Positions 10,534-23,090 of a DNA stretch of 64,000 bases are shown one piece after another. The notes below the pieces were generated by a model, which saw nothing but the letters and a program-made list of their open reading frames with translations, made no database searches and was not told the DNA's origin. Made by a program: the position numbers and the translations under genes. Positions within the stretch are counted from its first letter, which is position 1. The number at the start of each line of letters is the position of its first letter. The stretch covers positions 180,669,446 through 180,733,445 of the forward strand of contig CAKMRJ010005634.1 in assembly GCA_928212115.1 (NCBI GenBank), read 5' to 3'. The DNA is from Lactuca virosa (taxonomy: Eukaryota; Streptophyta; Magnoliopsida; Asterales; Asteraceae).

Positions 10534-11824
10534 ATGTCTTCCAACAATGCTGCTCCTGGCTCAGACCCTACTGGCTCCTTCTCTCTCATGAACCTTTATG
10601 GGAGAGTCATCTTTGATGGATCCAACTTTACTGATTGGTTCAGAAACATCAGGATGGTTGCTCGATACGAGAACAATGAATATGTTCTTGACAAGGAGCT
10701 TAAGGTACCTGGGCCAACTACTACTCCTGAGGAGTTTGCTGAATATGAGGCACATGAAAGAGATGCTACAAAAGTGGCATGCATCATGATGGCCACTATG
10801 ACAACCGAGCTCCAAAAGTCCTATGAGGACTACTATCCTTTTGAGATGCACCAGGATTTGATGCACCGCTACCATCAAAGTGCTCGTCAAGAGCGATATG
10901 AAATCATCTCCTCTATGATCACAACCCGAATGAAAGATGGTGAACCCATTATGGGCCACATGCAGAAAATGCAAAGGTTTGTGGACCGATTGATGAAGTT
11001 GAATGTGAACTTCCCAGAGGAGTTAGCAATAGATATTATTTTGCACTCCTTACCTTCGTGTTAACAACGAGAAAGTTACACTTAGCAAACTTCAAGGACT
11101 CCTAAAGACCGTAGAATCAGGTCTTAAAGGTAAGTCGGTTGTGACCACTCCTACTACTACTCCAAACTCAGCACCTGTCCTGGCAATCGGGAAAGGTAGA
11201 GGGAAGAAGAGGAAGAACCCAACGAAGGGTACCAAGGGTAAGACCCTTGATGGCTCCTCTTCTAGCGGAACCAAGAAAGGTTTCGTTACACCTTCTTCTG
11301 ATCCCAAAGAGGCTGAATGCTTCTATTGCCACGAAAAGGCGCACTGGAAGCGGAACTGTCCAAAGTACCAGCAAGATTTGAAGGATGGGAAAGTGAAACC
11401 CAACCATGCAGGAATTTACACTATCTTATCTAATAACTCACCCTATTCTAACTCTTGGGTCCTTAATACCGGTTGCGGTATTCATATTTGTTCTGATTTG
11501 CAGGGACTAAGAAGAAGTGAGAATGTGGAGCATGGAAAGATAAACTTTATCATGGGGAATAGGAAAGTTTCACCTGTCACCAAGATTGGAGTTTATACTT
11601 TGTTGCTAAGTAGTGGGTTTACTTTAGATTTGAATAAATGTTGTTATTTGCCAGAAATGGCAAGAAATGTTATTTCCTTTCATGCTTTGTACAAACAAGG
11701 TTTTACCTTTTCTTTTGATAATGAAATTGGTGGAATAAATGCTTTCTTCAATAATGTGTTTTATTTTAAAGAATTACCTTGTGATGGTGTGTATGAAGCT
11801 GTCTTTGTTGTAGATAATTTATGA
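10534..11824 (+). pseudogene. Copia gag and protease (A2), broken
   Basis: The ATG at 10534 follows TTTTCAG. The UBN2-type gag domain covers about the first 175 residues (RVIFDGSNFTDWFRNIRM; KSYEDYYPFEMHQDLMHRY). A deletion of about 29 bp at 11060, compared with A3, shifts the frame and creates a stop at 11062. The next frame carries GKGRGKKRK and the zinc knuckle CFYCHEKAHWKRNC (11318-11359). The protease motif is NTGCGIHIC at about 11465, with the catalytic Asp replaced by Asn. A nonsense TGA (11822-11824), GGA in A3, ends this open section. Confidence 0.9.
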
Positions 11825-13588
11825 AATAATGTGTTGTGTATTGATTCTACTAATGATAATAACTTGGATAAGGGATCATTATGGCATTGTCGTCTTGGAC
11901 ATGTAAGCAAGAAACGCATAGGGCAACTCCAAAAGGATGGAGTTTTGGAATCATTTGACCTAAAGTCAGATGATAGTTGTGAATCATGCTTACTTGGAAA
12001 AATGACAAAGTCACCCTTCACAGGTTCTTGTGCTAGGGGTGAAGGTTTGTTGGATCTAGTACACACGTATGTGTGTGGACCCTTCAAAACTGCCACAAGG
12101 GATGCTAATCGTTATTATGTGACTTTTACAGATGATTATAGTAGATATGGATATGTCTACTTAATCAAGCATAAGTCAGAAACTTTCGAAAGGTTTAAAG
12201 AGTTTAAACAGGAAGTCGAGAATCAATTGGGCAGGAACATTAAGATGCTTCGATCCGATCGCGGTGGTGAGTATATTAGTACTGAGTTCCTCGACTATCT
12301 GAGGGAATGTGGGGTTGTCTCACAAATGACACATCCCAGGACACCACAGTTGAATGGTGTAGCTGAGAGGCGTAATCGAACCTTGTTGGACATGGTTCGT
12401 TCCATGATGAGTCGAGCTACGCTACCAATCTCATTTTGGGGGTATGCCTTAGAGACTGCCGCCGATATCCTTAATCTGGTCCCTACAAAGAAGGTTACCA
12501 AAACACCTCACGAGATGTGGACTGGAAAAGTTCCTAGTCTAGACCACATCAAGATTTGGGGTTGCGAGGCTTTCGTGAGACGCGAGACTCACGACAAGCT
12601 CGAACCGCGAAGTGAGAGGTGTATTTTCATCGGCTACACACAGAAATCCTTTGGTTACCTCTTCTACAGACCTAGTGAGAATGTGGTCTTTGTAGCAAGG
12701 AGGGGTGTCTTTCGAGAAAGAGAGTTCATAAGCCAAGGAAACAGTGGGAGGCAAATTTACCTTGAAGAAATTCAAGAGTCAAGTGGTGAAGGAACCTTAA
12801 ACCCTAGCAGTCAACTTGAGGAGGAAACTCATGTTGATCCAATTGTACCTCCAATTGTTACTCTGAGGCGTTCCACAAGGGTTAGGAATGTACCTGAGCG
12901 TTACTATGGTTTCCATATTACTGCGGAAGGTGAGACACTTATTAGTGATGAGACATTGGTAAGTCTGGATGAACCTAACAGCTATGCGGAAGCCCTGGCA
13001 GGCCCCGAGTCTGCTAAATGGAAAGAGGCAATGGACAACGAGATACAGTCCATGTATGGCAATCAGGTCTGGGACTTAGTTGACAACGTACAAGGTCATA
13101 AGACAGTAGGGTGCAAATGGATCGTCAAGAAGAAGACCGACATGGATGGTAATGTACACACTTATAAGGCACGATTGGTTGCAAAGGGCTTTTCTCAAAC
13201 TCCAGGAGTTGATTATGATGAGACCTTTTCACCAGTAGCCAATATTAAGTCTATTAGTGTGTTGTTAGCCATTGCTGCATTTCATGACTATGAAATATGG
13301 CAAATGGATGTCAAAACCGCTTTCCTTAATGGAAAATTGGCTGAGGATGTTTACATGAATCAGCCAGAGGGTTTTGTAAGTCGAGAATACCCTAAGAGAG
13401 TGTGTAAGCTTGAGAAATCCATTTATGGATTAAAGCAAGCACCTCGCAGATGGAATCTTTGCTTTGATGAGAAAGTCAAAAAGTTTGGCCTTTCGAGGAG
13501 TGAAGATGAATCTTGTGTATATGTCAAGGCTAGTGGGAGTATAGTTAGCTTTTTGGTACTGTATGTGGATAACATACTACTCATATGA
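11825..13588 (+). pseudogene. Copia integrase and RT (A2), long open section
   Basis: An open section of 585 codons, in frame with the upstream section across the TGA. The pre-integrase finger (LWHCRLGHVSKKR, CESC) is intact. The integrase acids are at VHTYVCGPF (the first Asp position reads Tyr), RSDRGGEYI and NGVAERRNR. The RT follows: VGCKWIVKKK, KARLVAKGFSQTPGVDY, WQMDVKTAFLNG, IYGLKQAPRRW. The catalytic box is YVDN rather than YVDD. A TGA at 13586-13588 (GGA in A3) ends the section. Losses at the protease, integrase and RT active sites make this copy non-functional. Confidence 0.92.
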
Positions 13589-14553
13589 AATGACATCCCG
13601 ACCTTGCAGGAAGTGAAGTCTTGGCTCGGGAAGTGTTTCGCTATGAAAGACCTAGGAGAAGCTGCCTATATTCTAGGGATAAGGATTCTGAGAGATCGGA
13701 GTAAAAGACTAATTGGGCTTAGTAAGAGTACATACTTGGAGAAGGTGTTGAAGAGGTTCAGCATGCAAGATTCCAAGAAAGGAGAGTTACCCATCCAGAG
13801 TAATGCTAGACTGAGTAAGACTTAGAGCTCGAATACCGAGGTTGAGATAGCAGAAATGTGTCAAGTGCCTTATGCTTCTGTAGTAGGCTCGATCATGTAT
13901 GCTATGACCTGCACTCATCCTGATGTAGCCATTGCTTTAAGCATGGTTAGCAGGTATCAGGGGAACCCTGGTAAGGCCCACTTCACTGCGGTAAAGAACA
14001 TTCTCAAGTACCTGCGAAGGAGTAAGGACTAGGTCCTTACCCTTGGTGGGAGTGATGACTTGCGAGTTATATGGTATAGTGATGCTAGCTTCCAGACTGA
14101 TAGGGATAATTTCCGCTCTCAGTCGGGCTGGGTCTTTACCTTAAACGGAGGAGCTATCTCTTGGAAAAGTTCCAAGCAGGAGACAGTGGCTGATTTAACT
14201 TGTGAATCAGAGTATATAGCGGCAAGCGAGGCAGCAAAGCAGGCGATATGGCTGAAGAACCTCATTGGAGATCTTGGAGTTGTACCAGCTATTAAGGAGC
14301 CTATGGAAATCTTCTGTGATAGTGAAAGTGTTGTGCCTTAGCAAAGGAACCAAGGGATCACGGGAGATCCAGATACATTGACAGAAAATACCATTTCATC
14401 AGACATCGTATAGAAAAAGGACTCCTCGTGGCAAAGAGGGTATCATCGGATGAGAACTCGGCAAATCCCCTCACGAAGGGACAGGGTAGGGTTAAGCATC
14501 TCCAGCATGCAAGGAGCATAGGGCTGAAGGATGATATTAGTTTTAGTAGTTAG
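13589..14553 (+). pseudogene. Copia RT C-terminus and RNase H (A2)
   Basis: It continues with WLGKCFAMKDLGEAAYILGI and ILRDRSKRLIGLSKSTYLE of the RT thumb. RNase H shows YSDASFQTDRDN (Asp), TCESEYIAASEAAKQAIW (Glu) and FCDSESV (Asp). Breaks are a TAG at 13823-13825, a TAG at about 14030 and a one-base deletion near 14335. The last part, DRKYHFIRHR- and PLTKG-like, runs to about 14553 in a different frame. Confidence 0.88.
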
Positions 14554-15380
14554 ATAATTTTGAAATATGTAAATTGTAATTGACATTTGATGATGAATAA
14601 AAGTTGTGTTTATTTATGAGTAAAGTGTTGCTATCTTTTGTCATTCGTTTACTATTATTTCTTTTGCATGTTTTGACTTCCAGAATATTTATGTTGTGTT
14701 TACATATTATTCAAATTATCCACAGTCAGTCATATGTTGGAAGTAGATATGAAGTAAGACTGTCATGGGTTGGTTGTAGAGGTCTAAGATGTTGGACATG
14801 GCCTCAACACTCATGAGTGCTCATAAGCTCTGAGTATTGGATTCAACCCACGCTCGCTGGTATCACTTCATGGAATTTATCTCGAGTGGTCGCGAGACGG
14901 TAATATCATATAAGTCTTCAAACCTAGAGATATGACTTGTTAACTATGAGTTAGTTATGCATTGATCGCGCGAAAACACATTGGTAACTCGATGTTATAA
15001 AACGTGCGTTTCTGTGTGATTTAACAAGTAGTACAACAAGCATATGAGTCGAAGTTTATCTGTTCCTTCTTGGATTAGAAGCGATATCTGGGCCCCTCGA
15101 TGATTTTGTTTTGACCCATGTATCGGGCCCGGTAAGAACTAAGTTGATGTGTTCAATTAAGTTCTATGTCAAACAAATCGGTAATCGGGAAACAACTGCT
15201 GGACAAAAGTAAGACATTGTTCCATGTATTTGTCCGGCTGATATCTAGAACAGAGGATTATATAATCACTTATCTGAAATGGCGTACCATCATCTTCTCA
15301 GTTCCGAGAAACCTGTAAAAGAGCTACGATTGCTGATCGGTTCCTGAAGTCATACTTGCAGTTATAGTTATTAGACTTAT
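14554..15380 (+). other. Conserved 3' non-coding region of A2
   Basis: About 830 bp between RNase H and the polypurine tract with no ORF. It is closely conserved in A3 (29326-30120) and, inverted, in A4 (60652-61480). It includes the palindromic ACTCATGAGTGCTCATAAG block (14808-14829). Conservation without coding suggests cis-acting function or recent common ancestry. Confidence 0.7.
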
Positions 15381-15393
15381 CCAAGTGGGAGAC
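15381..15393 (+). other. Polypurine tract of A2
   Basis: CCAAGTGGGAGAC directly before the 3' LTR TG. The same sequence lies at A3 (about 30119-30131) and, inverted, at A4 (60639-60651). Confidence 0.8.
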
Positions 15394-16160
15394 TGTTGGA
15401 TAAGGTGTCTAAGACCATAACTATTTTTGTTATGTACTTGACCCGACCCGGCATGGTCCATTTGGGTTGCATGGCATCATGCATTTGGATAGACTAAATG
15501 AGAGAAATAACACTTGTGGTTTATTAATATATTATAAGTTCTAATATATTAATAGTATTATTTAAATAGTATTGCTCAAGAATTAATCTAGGATTAATTA
15601 AGTGATCAAAAGATGACTAATTAAATATATGGGTTGATTATGTAAATCATCCATAACTTGTATAGTGGGCTAAAAGGCTTCATGGATAATCAAGTTGGGT
15701 TAAATCCATTGGTTGCTCCATGGGAGTTACAAACCCATGGGTCATGGAAATGAAGAGTCATGCCACATTAGGGTTTACATGGTGTAACCCTAGGTGTGAC
15801 ACACTATATAAAGAACATGTCACACACCAAAATCGGCTACACAAGAAGTTGCAAGAGGGCTAGGCCGATTTTCAAGTGTTCTACATATCTCTCAAAGTTA
15901 TTCCAAAGCATATGGTGTTGTGTGAAACATTTGAGGCATTACAGTTTGGGTGCTAGGCTCTCAAGGTTTCAAGGAATCATAACAACTACAAGGTATGTAA
16001 TTATAACTATCTTTTATATTATAAAGTTCCTCATGTATGCTGGATAGGTTTATGAACCTTGGAAAAAGTGTTTTGCATGTATTTTAGACAAACATAGATC
16101 CAAGGTTTTCTAGGGTTGCATGTACACTTAGGAGTGTTAGAATTGCTCAAAACCCCTTCA
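15394..16160 (+). repeat. 3' LTR of A2
   Basis: 767 bp, TG...CA, and retains the donor-like AAGGTATGTAA (15991-16000). GATAC follows directly. Confidence 0.95.
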
Positions 16161-17084
16161 GATACAAGTCATTATGTGTTAGATATATGTATTTTTCCAT
16201 GTTATGTGTGTTTATTTTGGTTTAAGTTGTGATTATTTGATGAAACACTATAGACCTCGAAAAATATAACCAAAAGTTGTGATATGTGTAACTAAAACAC
16301 TTCAAACAACATACTATGAAGCTAGATGGGTTTAATACATGAAGATCCATAAGAAGTTAAACAAAATCTTGAAAAAGGGCCATTTTTCAACAAATAAACA
16401 AAAATGTGAGATTTTATGACACTTTCGGTTCTACAAGAGCTAAAATGGTCTCATTTACACAAAAAAATGAGTTTTTATAATAATCATAGTCTCCAAGGGG
16501 CTAAATGTGAAATTTTTCGCATAATGGGCCATAAGATGGGCCTTACGGTTTTTCTTGGGCTTAAAGTGCAAAATTTTGGTTTTTGTGGACTAAAATGTCA
16601 TCTTATACAAAGTTGAGTCGAAAATGTGAATTTACGGAATATAGGGGCTGAAAAGGTCACATTCCTCGAATTTGGGGCAAAAATGTTATTTTTATAAAGT
16701 TTGGCCGAGATTGTACCCATTTTATCAAAAATGGCTGAAAAGTAAATTCTCTTAATAAAAGAGCCGAAAACAACAATTTAAATATATTTGGGGAAAAAAT
16801 GTTAACATTTATGATTTTGGGCCAAAAATGAAGTTTTTACCAAAATGGGCCATAAAAGCTATTTTGTTATAATTAAGCGCATAAGATAAAAACTCTTAGC
16901 CTTAAGGGACCTATTGTGTCAAATTTTCCAAAAATGTGACTAAACTGTATATTTTCGGTCTAATAGGCCAAAAATGTCACTATTACGAAAATTAAACATT
17001 TTTATGTCATTCTGTTAAACCCTTAAACAAAATCAAACAACGAAATAATAACGATTGGACTAAATACCTTGATAATATATTATT

Positions 17085-17375
17085 GGGCCTAATACTCTCG
17101 TTACATGGCTAATGGGCCTTAGGGGCCCATTTAAATGTATATTAGGCCTAATATTATCCATGACATCTTTATTGGACCTTTATGATCCATTTCCATGTAA
17201 ATTTGGGCCTGAACTATGGAACACATGTTTATTGGGCTTTAGTGGTCCATTTACATGCCTATTGGGCCTGGATTACCCCTTTTACATGTTTATTGGGCCT
17301 TATGGGTCCATTTACATGTTAATTGGGCATGGACTAAAGATCACATGCTTTGTGGACCTTAACTGTCGCACTATA
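17085..17375. repeat. Imperfect ~57-bp tandem repeats within G1 LTR
   Basis: Successive units share TTGGGCCT, a short spacer, GGNCCATTTACATG and a return to TTGGGC. About five units are visible, diverging by substitutions and short indels. Confidence 0.7.
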
Positions 17376-17681
17376 TAGTTGTTGAACTTCATGTACTCAT
17401 ATACATACTTTTGGATTTGAAAAATTAAAACATACATGTAAATGTTATACTCGGTGTAGTAGATTACTCGTGAACAAGTTAAGGATCTAGTGACACTTGT
17501 CGGTTGACACCCTTGAGTGTATGATCGTAGCATGTAGTTATAACTAGAATCTCCTGGAAGTAGAGCGGGAGTTTGTGTATAGATCTATACGGGGTGATAC
17601 CCTACACTTGAGCTATTCGCTACAGCTAGACTAGGTCAGTCTAGGGTGACAAACGTTACCTTCGACAAACCGGCGTCTGAT

Positions 17682-17686
17682 ATGCC
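17682..17686. repeat. Target site duplication ATGCC, left (A3)
   Basis: ATGCC precedes the first LTR and recurs at 30894-30898 after the last LTR. Confidence 0.92.
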
Positions 17687-18454
17687 TGTTGGATAAGGTG
17701 TATAAGTCCATAACTATTTCTGGTATGTACGTGACCCGACTTGGCATGGTCCATTTGGGTTGCATGGCACCATGCAATTGGATAAACTAAAATGAGAGAA
17801 ATAACACTTATGGTTTATTAATATATTATAACTTCTAATATATTAATAATATTATTAAATAGTTTGATCAAGAATTAATTTAGAATTAATTAAGTGATCA
17901 AAAAGATAACTAATTAAATATATGGGTAGATTATGTAAATCTTCCATATCTTATATAGTGGGCTAAGAGGCTCCATTGATTATCAAGTTGGGTTCCACCC
18001 ATAGGATGCTCCATGGAGGCTCCTTGGGAGTTACAAACCCATGGGTCATGGAAATGAAGAGTCATGCCACATTAGGGTTTATATGGTGTAACCCTAGATG
18101 TGACACACTATAAGCAACTGTTCTCCACCAAATCGGCGGACACTAAGAAACAAAAGGGCTAGAGCCGATTTTGCAGTGTAAGATTCTCTCAAAGTTACTT
18201 CTTTGCATTTGGTGTTGTGTGAAGCATTTGAGGAATCCACACTTGGGGTGTAGGTCACAAGGTTTCAAGGATCATACTCAACAACAAGGTAAGTTATTCT
18301 ATCTTTCATTCAATTTAAAAATGTTCCCCATGTATGCTAGATAGGAATATAACCTTGGGGGAATTCAACTTTGCATGATTATTAGACAAACATAGATCCA
18401 AGGTTGTTAGGGTTGCATGTACACTAGGAAGTGTTAGAATGCTCAAAACCATCA
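17687..18454 (+). repeat. First LTR of A3
   Basis: 768 bp, TG...CA. The splice donor AACAAGGTAAGT is at 18283-18294. It contains several single-base gains and losses compared with the LTR at 30132, for example in the CCACCAAAATCGGC block. Confidence 0.92.
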
Positions 18455-18455
18455 G

Positions 18456-18467
18456 TGGTATCAGAGC
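18456..18467 (+). other. Primer binding site of A3a
   Basis: TGGTATCAGAGC, one base after the LTR. Confidence 0.92.
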
Positions 18468-19877
18468 CAGGTTTGTTTGTTGTTTTTTTTTTGTGCAAAC
18501 AGCTTGAAAAAAAAAATCGTTTGTCTGTTTTCTGCTCGTATGAAAGTTTGCACATTTGTTGCTGGAAATGGACTAGAAACATTACCCTAAACTGTTTTGA
18601 TGTTTAAAGCTTTGTTTTAGATGTGTAATGTTTATTTGCTAATCCATTTACCATGACAATTATTTAAAATTACAAGTTTTTTTACGTGTACTTTTTTATT
18701 CTTGAAAGTGTTCATATCATGTTCTTGAACTTATGAAGATTAGATGATCATAGGAATTGTTTGTAACCTTCCTGGTAGTTTAATTCATGATCATAATGTG
18801 TTTTAATGGAGTCCATACTTGTCTCCAAGTTATGGAAAACCAAAATCTCACTTTTATTAAAGCCATTAAAAGAACACAAGAGTTATAAAAATGAAGAGTC
18901 TTCATTTTTTTACTCAATTAATTCATAAGTTATAAGAAATGAAAAGTTTTGGAAGTTTACAAACTTTTGCCCTTTTCTCAAGTTTTAGAACATGTAAAGT
19001 CTTGATTAAAAACTTAGTTCCAACCCTTAGAATTTTAAAAGTTTAAAATTGAAACCCTTATACTTTATAATATTATAAGTACTAATATATATATGTATAA
19101 CGTCAAGTCGTCTTACCGCTAGTATGCCTCATTCACGAAGCCGGTCTATAAGGGGGGTATAAGGTTGTTGCCTATTAAAATGGCAACTTAATGTGTGTCC
19201 AACCTCACCCACGCTTCCTTGATCGGTGGAGGGTCGTAGCCGAACGGTAAGACAAGGACTTATAAATTTCATTAAAAGTACGATGCATATTATAAGTAAC
19301 TAATTGTTTTATTAATTCCTAATCTTAGTTACTTTAGGACAATGTGAATAAGTGCTTAATCCATGAAATTACCTTTACACTTTGTTTTAAGTCGTTGGGG
19401 AGCGTGGTGGTTAACCGGCACACTAACTTGGACTTAACAGTTAGGTAAAGGGTGACTTAAGGTTTACCATGCATCGGTGGAGCGTGTGTGGTTTACCGGC
19501 ACATCGATTGAGTGATAAACCTTGAGGGTACCAATGATTTGCATGTTTACTTCACACCTCGTTTGTGATCCTCGGTATCCCAGTCACAAAACTTTGGAGG
19601 GCACACTCGAGATTGAACCATGCCTTCGAAAAGTCATTGAATCTCAAAAGAATTGGAATTTCTAAGAACCAATTAAAAACCTAATATCTTATTTCGTTTT
19701 TCATGGTGGAACTTGGTGAATCGTCATTCAACCTACCCTTTCAATATGGTATAGCTTGGATAACGTCATACTCTTTAAGTTATAAATATTGTGATTGGAT
19801 TCTACCCTTAATATTACATTTTGGTGTTTTTTAAGGACTCTCTTAATATCTAAACTAATCTTGTTCTCTTCTTTCAG
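18468..19877 (+). other. Untranslated leader of A3a
   Basis: Non-coding, with the same parts as the A2 leader except the ACTCGNCGAGT cluster and with only a short TA tract. It ends in the acceptor-like CTTCTTTCAG before the gag ATG. It carries many one-base differences from the A3b leader (23871-25289). Confidence 0.75.
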
Positions 19878-22800
19878 ATGTCTTCAAACAATGCTGCTTC
19901 TGGCTCTAATCCTAATGGCTCCTTACCCTTATGAACTTGTGGGGAAAGTCACTTTTGATGGATCCCAACTTCAATGATTGATCAGAAACATCATGATGGA
20001 TTACCCTCTACGAGGACAAAGAATATGTCCTTGACAAGGGAGCTTAAGGAGATTGATGCGACCATGCAACCCCAGGAGATCGCTGACTTCCGAGCACATG
20101 AAAGGGATGCTACAAAAGTGGCATGCATCATGTTGGCCACCATGACAGGGGAACTCCCAAATTCCTATGAGGACTTTACCCTTTTGAAATGCACCAAGAT
20201 CTCGATGGAAAGATACCATCAAAGTGCGCGACAAGAGAGGTATGAAATCATATGCTCTATCATAACAACCCTGATGACGGACGGGGAATCCGTCACGAGC
20301 CGCATGCAGAAAATGCAAAGGTATGTGGATCGGTTTGCTGAAGCTTAATTGTGAACTTCTCTGAGGAGCTTGCAATAGATATCATTTTGCACTCCTTACC
20401 ATCGTGCTATGATCAATTCCGCATGACATATCACATGAATAAGGAAGAGGTCACACTCAGCAAACTTCAGGGACTCCTCAAGACCGCAGAAAAAGGTCTT
20501 AAGGGTAAGTCGGTTGTTAACACTCCTACTCCAAACTCGCCCCGGTTTTGGCAATCGGGAATGGTAGAGGGAAGAAGAGGAGAGCTCTTCGAAGGGTACC
20601 AAGGCTAGGACCCTTGATGGCTCTTCTTCAAGTGGAACCAAGAAAGGTTTTGTCACTCCTTCTTCTGACCCTAAAGAGGTGAATGCTTTATTGCTATGCA
20701 AAGTCACATTAGAAGCGGAACTGCCCAAAGTACCAGCAAGATGTGAAGGATGGGAAAAGTTAAAAACCCAACCATGCAGGTATTTACACTATCTTATCTA
20801 ATAACTCACCCCATTCTAACTCTTGGGTCCTTGATTACCGGTTGTGGTATCATATCTGTTCTGATTTGCAGGGACTAAGAGAAGAAGTGAGAATGTGGAG
20901 CATGGAAGAATAAACTTAATCATGGGGAATAGGAAAGCTTACCTATCACCAAGATTGGAGTTTATACTTTATCGCTAAGTAGTGGGTTTAGTTTAGATTT
21001 GAATAAATGTTGTATTCGCCAGAAATGGAGAAAATATTATTTCCTTCATGTATTGTATAACAAGGTTTCACCTTTTCATTTGATAATGAAGTTGTTCGAT
21101 TAATGCTTTCTTAATAATGTTCTTATTTTAAAGCATTACCTGTGATGGTGTGTATGAAAACTGTATATGTGGTTGATAACTTAGGACAATATGTATTGTG
21201 TATTGATTATGTTAATGATATAACTTGGATAAAGCATCATTATGGCATTGTGTCCTTTGGACATATAAGCAAGAAACGCATAGGCCCTCCCAAAAGGATG
21301 GAGTATTGGAGTCATTTGACCTAAAGTCAGATGATAGTTGGAATCATGCTTACTTGGAAAACTGACAAAGTCACCCTTCACAGGTTCTTGTGTGAGAGGG
21401 GTGAAGGTTTGTGGGATCTTTATACACACGGATGTGTGTGGGGCCTTTCAAACATGCACAAGGGATGCTAATCGTTATTATTTGACTTTTACTGATGATT
21501 ACAGTAGATATGGATAGTTCTACTTAATCACGCATAAGTCAGAGGACTTTTGAGAGTTTAAAGAGTTTAAACAGGAAGTCGAGAATCAATGGGCAGGCAT
21601 AACATTAAGATGCTTCGATCCGATCGAGGTGGTGATATCTTAGTCAGAGTTCCTCGACTATCTTAGGGAATGTGGGATTGTCTCACAAATGACACCTCCC
21701 AGGATACCGCAGTTGAATGTTGTAGCTGAGAGGGCGTAATCGAACCTTGTTGGATATGGTTCGTTCCATGATTCGTCGAGCTTCGCTACCAATCTCATTT
21801 TGGGGGTATGCCTTAGAGACTGCCGCCCATATCCTTAATCTAGTTACCACAAAGAAAAGTTGCCAAAACTCCTCATTGAGATGTGGACTGGTAAAGTACC
21901 CAAACTAGACCACATTAAGATTTGGGGTTGCGAGGCTTTCGTGAGACGGCGCGACTCATGATAAGCTTGAACCTCGAAGTGAGAGGTGTATTTTCATCGG
22001 CTACCCACAGAAATCCTTTGGTACCTCTTCTACAGACCTAGTGAGAATGTGGGTCTTTGTAGCTAGGAGGGCTTTCTTTCGAGAGAGAGCGAGTTTCATA
22101 AGCCAGGAGACAGTGGGAGGCAAGGTGACCTGAAGAAATTCAAGAGTCAAGTGGTGAAGGAACTTCAAAACCCTAGCACTCAACTTGAGGAGGAAACTTT
22201 TGTTGAGCCAATTGACAAGTATGTACCTCTGAGGCGTTCCACAAGGGTTAGGAATGCACCTGAGCATTACTGATTTCCATATTATGCGGACGGTGATGAT
22301 ACACTTATCAGTGATGAGACACTAATAGGTCTGGATGAACCTAACAGTTACGCGGAAGCCATGGCAGGCCCTGAGGTCAGCCAAGTGGAAAGCGGCAATG
22401 GACAGCGAGATTACAGTCCATGTATGACAATCAAGTTTGGAACTTGGTGAGGAATGTACCAGGTCGTAAGACTGTAGGGTGCAAATGGATCTTCAAGAAG
22501 AAGACCAACATGGATGGTAATGTACACACTTATAAGGCACGACTGGTTACAAAGGGTTTTCTCACAAACTCCGGGAGTTGATTATGATGAGACCTTTTCT
22601 CCAGTGGCCAAGATTAAGTCATTAGGTTCTGTTAGCCATAGCTGCCTTTCATGACTATGAAATATGGCCAATTGATGCAAAACGCTTTCCTTAATGGAAA
22701 GTTCGCTGAGGATGTTTACATGAGTTAGCCAGAGGGTTTTGTCAATACATAGTACCCTAATAAAGGTGTAAGCTTGAGAAATCCATTTAGGGTTTTTAAA

Positions 22801-23077
22801 GCAAGCACCTCACAGATGGAATCTTTGCTTTGATGAGAAAGTCAAGGAATTTGGCTTTTCGAGGAGTGAAGATGAATCTTGTGTATATGTCAAGGCTAGT
22901 GGGAGTATAGTTAGCTTTTTTGGTATTGATGTGTGATGACATTTACTACTCATAGGAAATTGACATCCCAACTCTGCAGGAGAAGTTCGGCCTGGCTTGG
23001 GAAGTGTTTCTCATGAAGGCCCTAGGAGGAAGCTGCCTATATTCTAGGGATAAGGATCTTGAGAGACGGAGTAAAAA
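19878..23077 (+). pseudogene. Copia gag-pol A3a, indel-riddled, ends at gap
   Basis: Gag begins at 19878 and the order gag, zinc knuckle (about 20690), protease, integrase and RT to the ILRDRSK segment is followable against A3b. The frame changes every 50-300 bp through single-base insertions and deletions, many in short homopolymers. No open section exceeds 125 codons. Two stops in the RT region (about 22726 and 22750) are shared with A3b. The sequence stops at the N run. The pattern looks more like uncorrected long-read sequence than evolutionary decay. Confidence 0.8.
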
Positions 23078-23090
23078 NNNNNNNNNNNNN
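23078..23090. other. Assembly gap, 13 N
   Basis: Thirteen unknown bases between A3a pol and the middle LTR. The following sequence starts TTGGATAAGG, so at least the TG of the LTR is hidden in the gap. Confidence 0.99.

Larger units (their letters stand above)
8233..16160 (+). mobile_element. Complete Ty1/Copia element A2 (family A), 7928 bp
   Basis: It has two LTRs of 767 bp (8233-8999, 15394-16160) and 5-bp target duplications GATAC (8228-8232 and 16161-16165). The primer binding site, long leader, gag, protease, integrase, RT, RNase H, a non-coding 3' region and a polypurine tract are all present. It is inserted in the G1 LTR. The coding region has a 29-bp deletion, several stops and active-site changes, so it is not autonomous. 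Confidence 0.96.
16161..17686 (+). repeat. G1 3' LTR, second segment
   Basis: This is a continuation of the G1 LTR after the A2 target duplication. It is dense in GGGCC/GGCCC-type motifs. At 17085-17375 it contains about five imperfect ~57-bp tandem units built on ACATGTTTATTGGGCCTTA. Short ORFs here (for example 17112-17378) come from the repeat and are not genes. It is cut by A3 at 17686. Confidence 0.8.

Noticed and set aside
17112..17378. 88-codon open frame in the G1 LTR
   Set aside because: It is built from the ~57-bp TGGGCC repeats and has no start context or recognisable protein; a by-product of the repeat.
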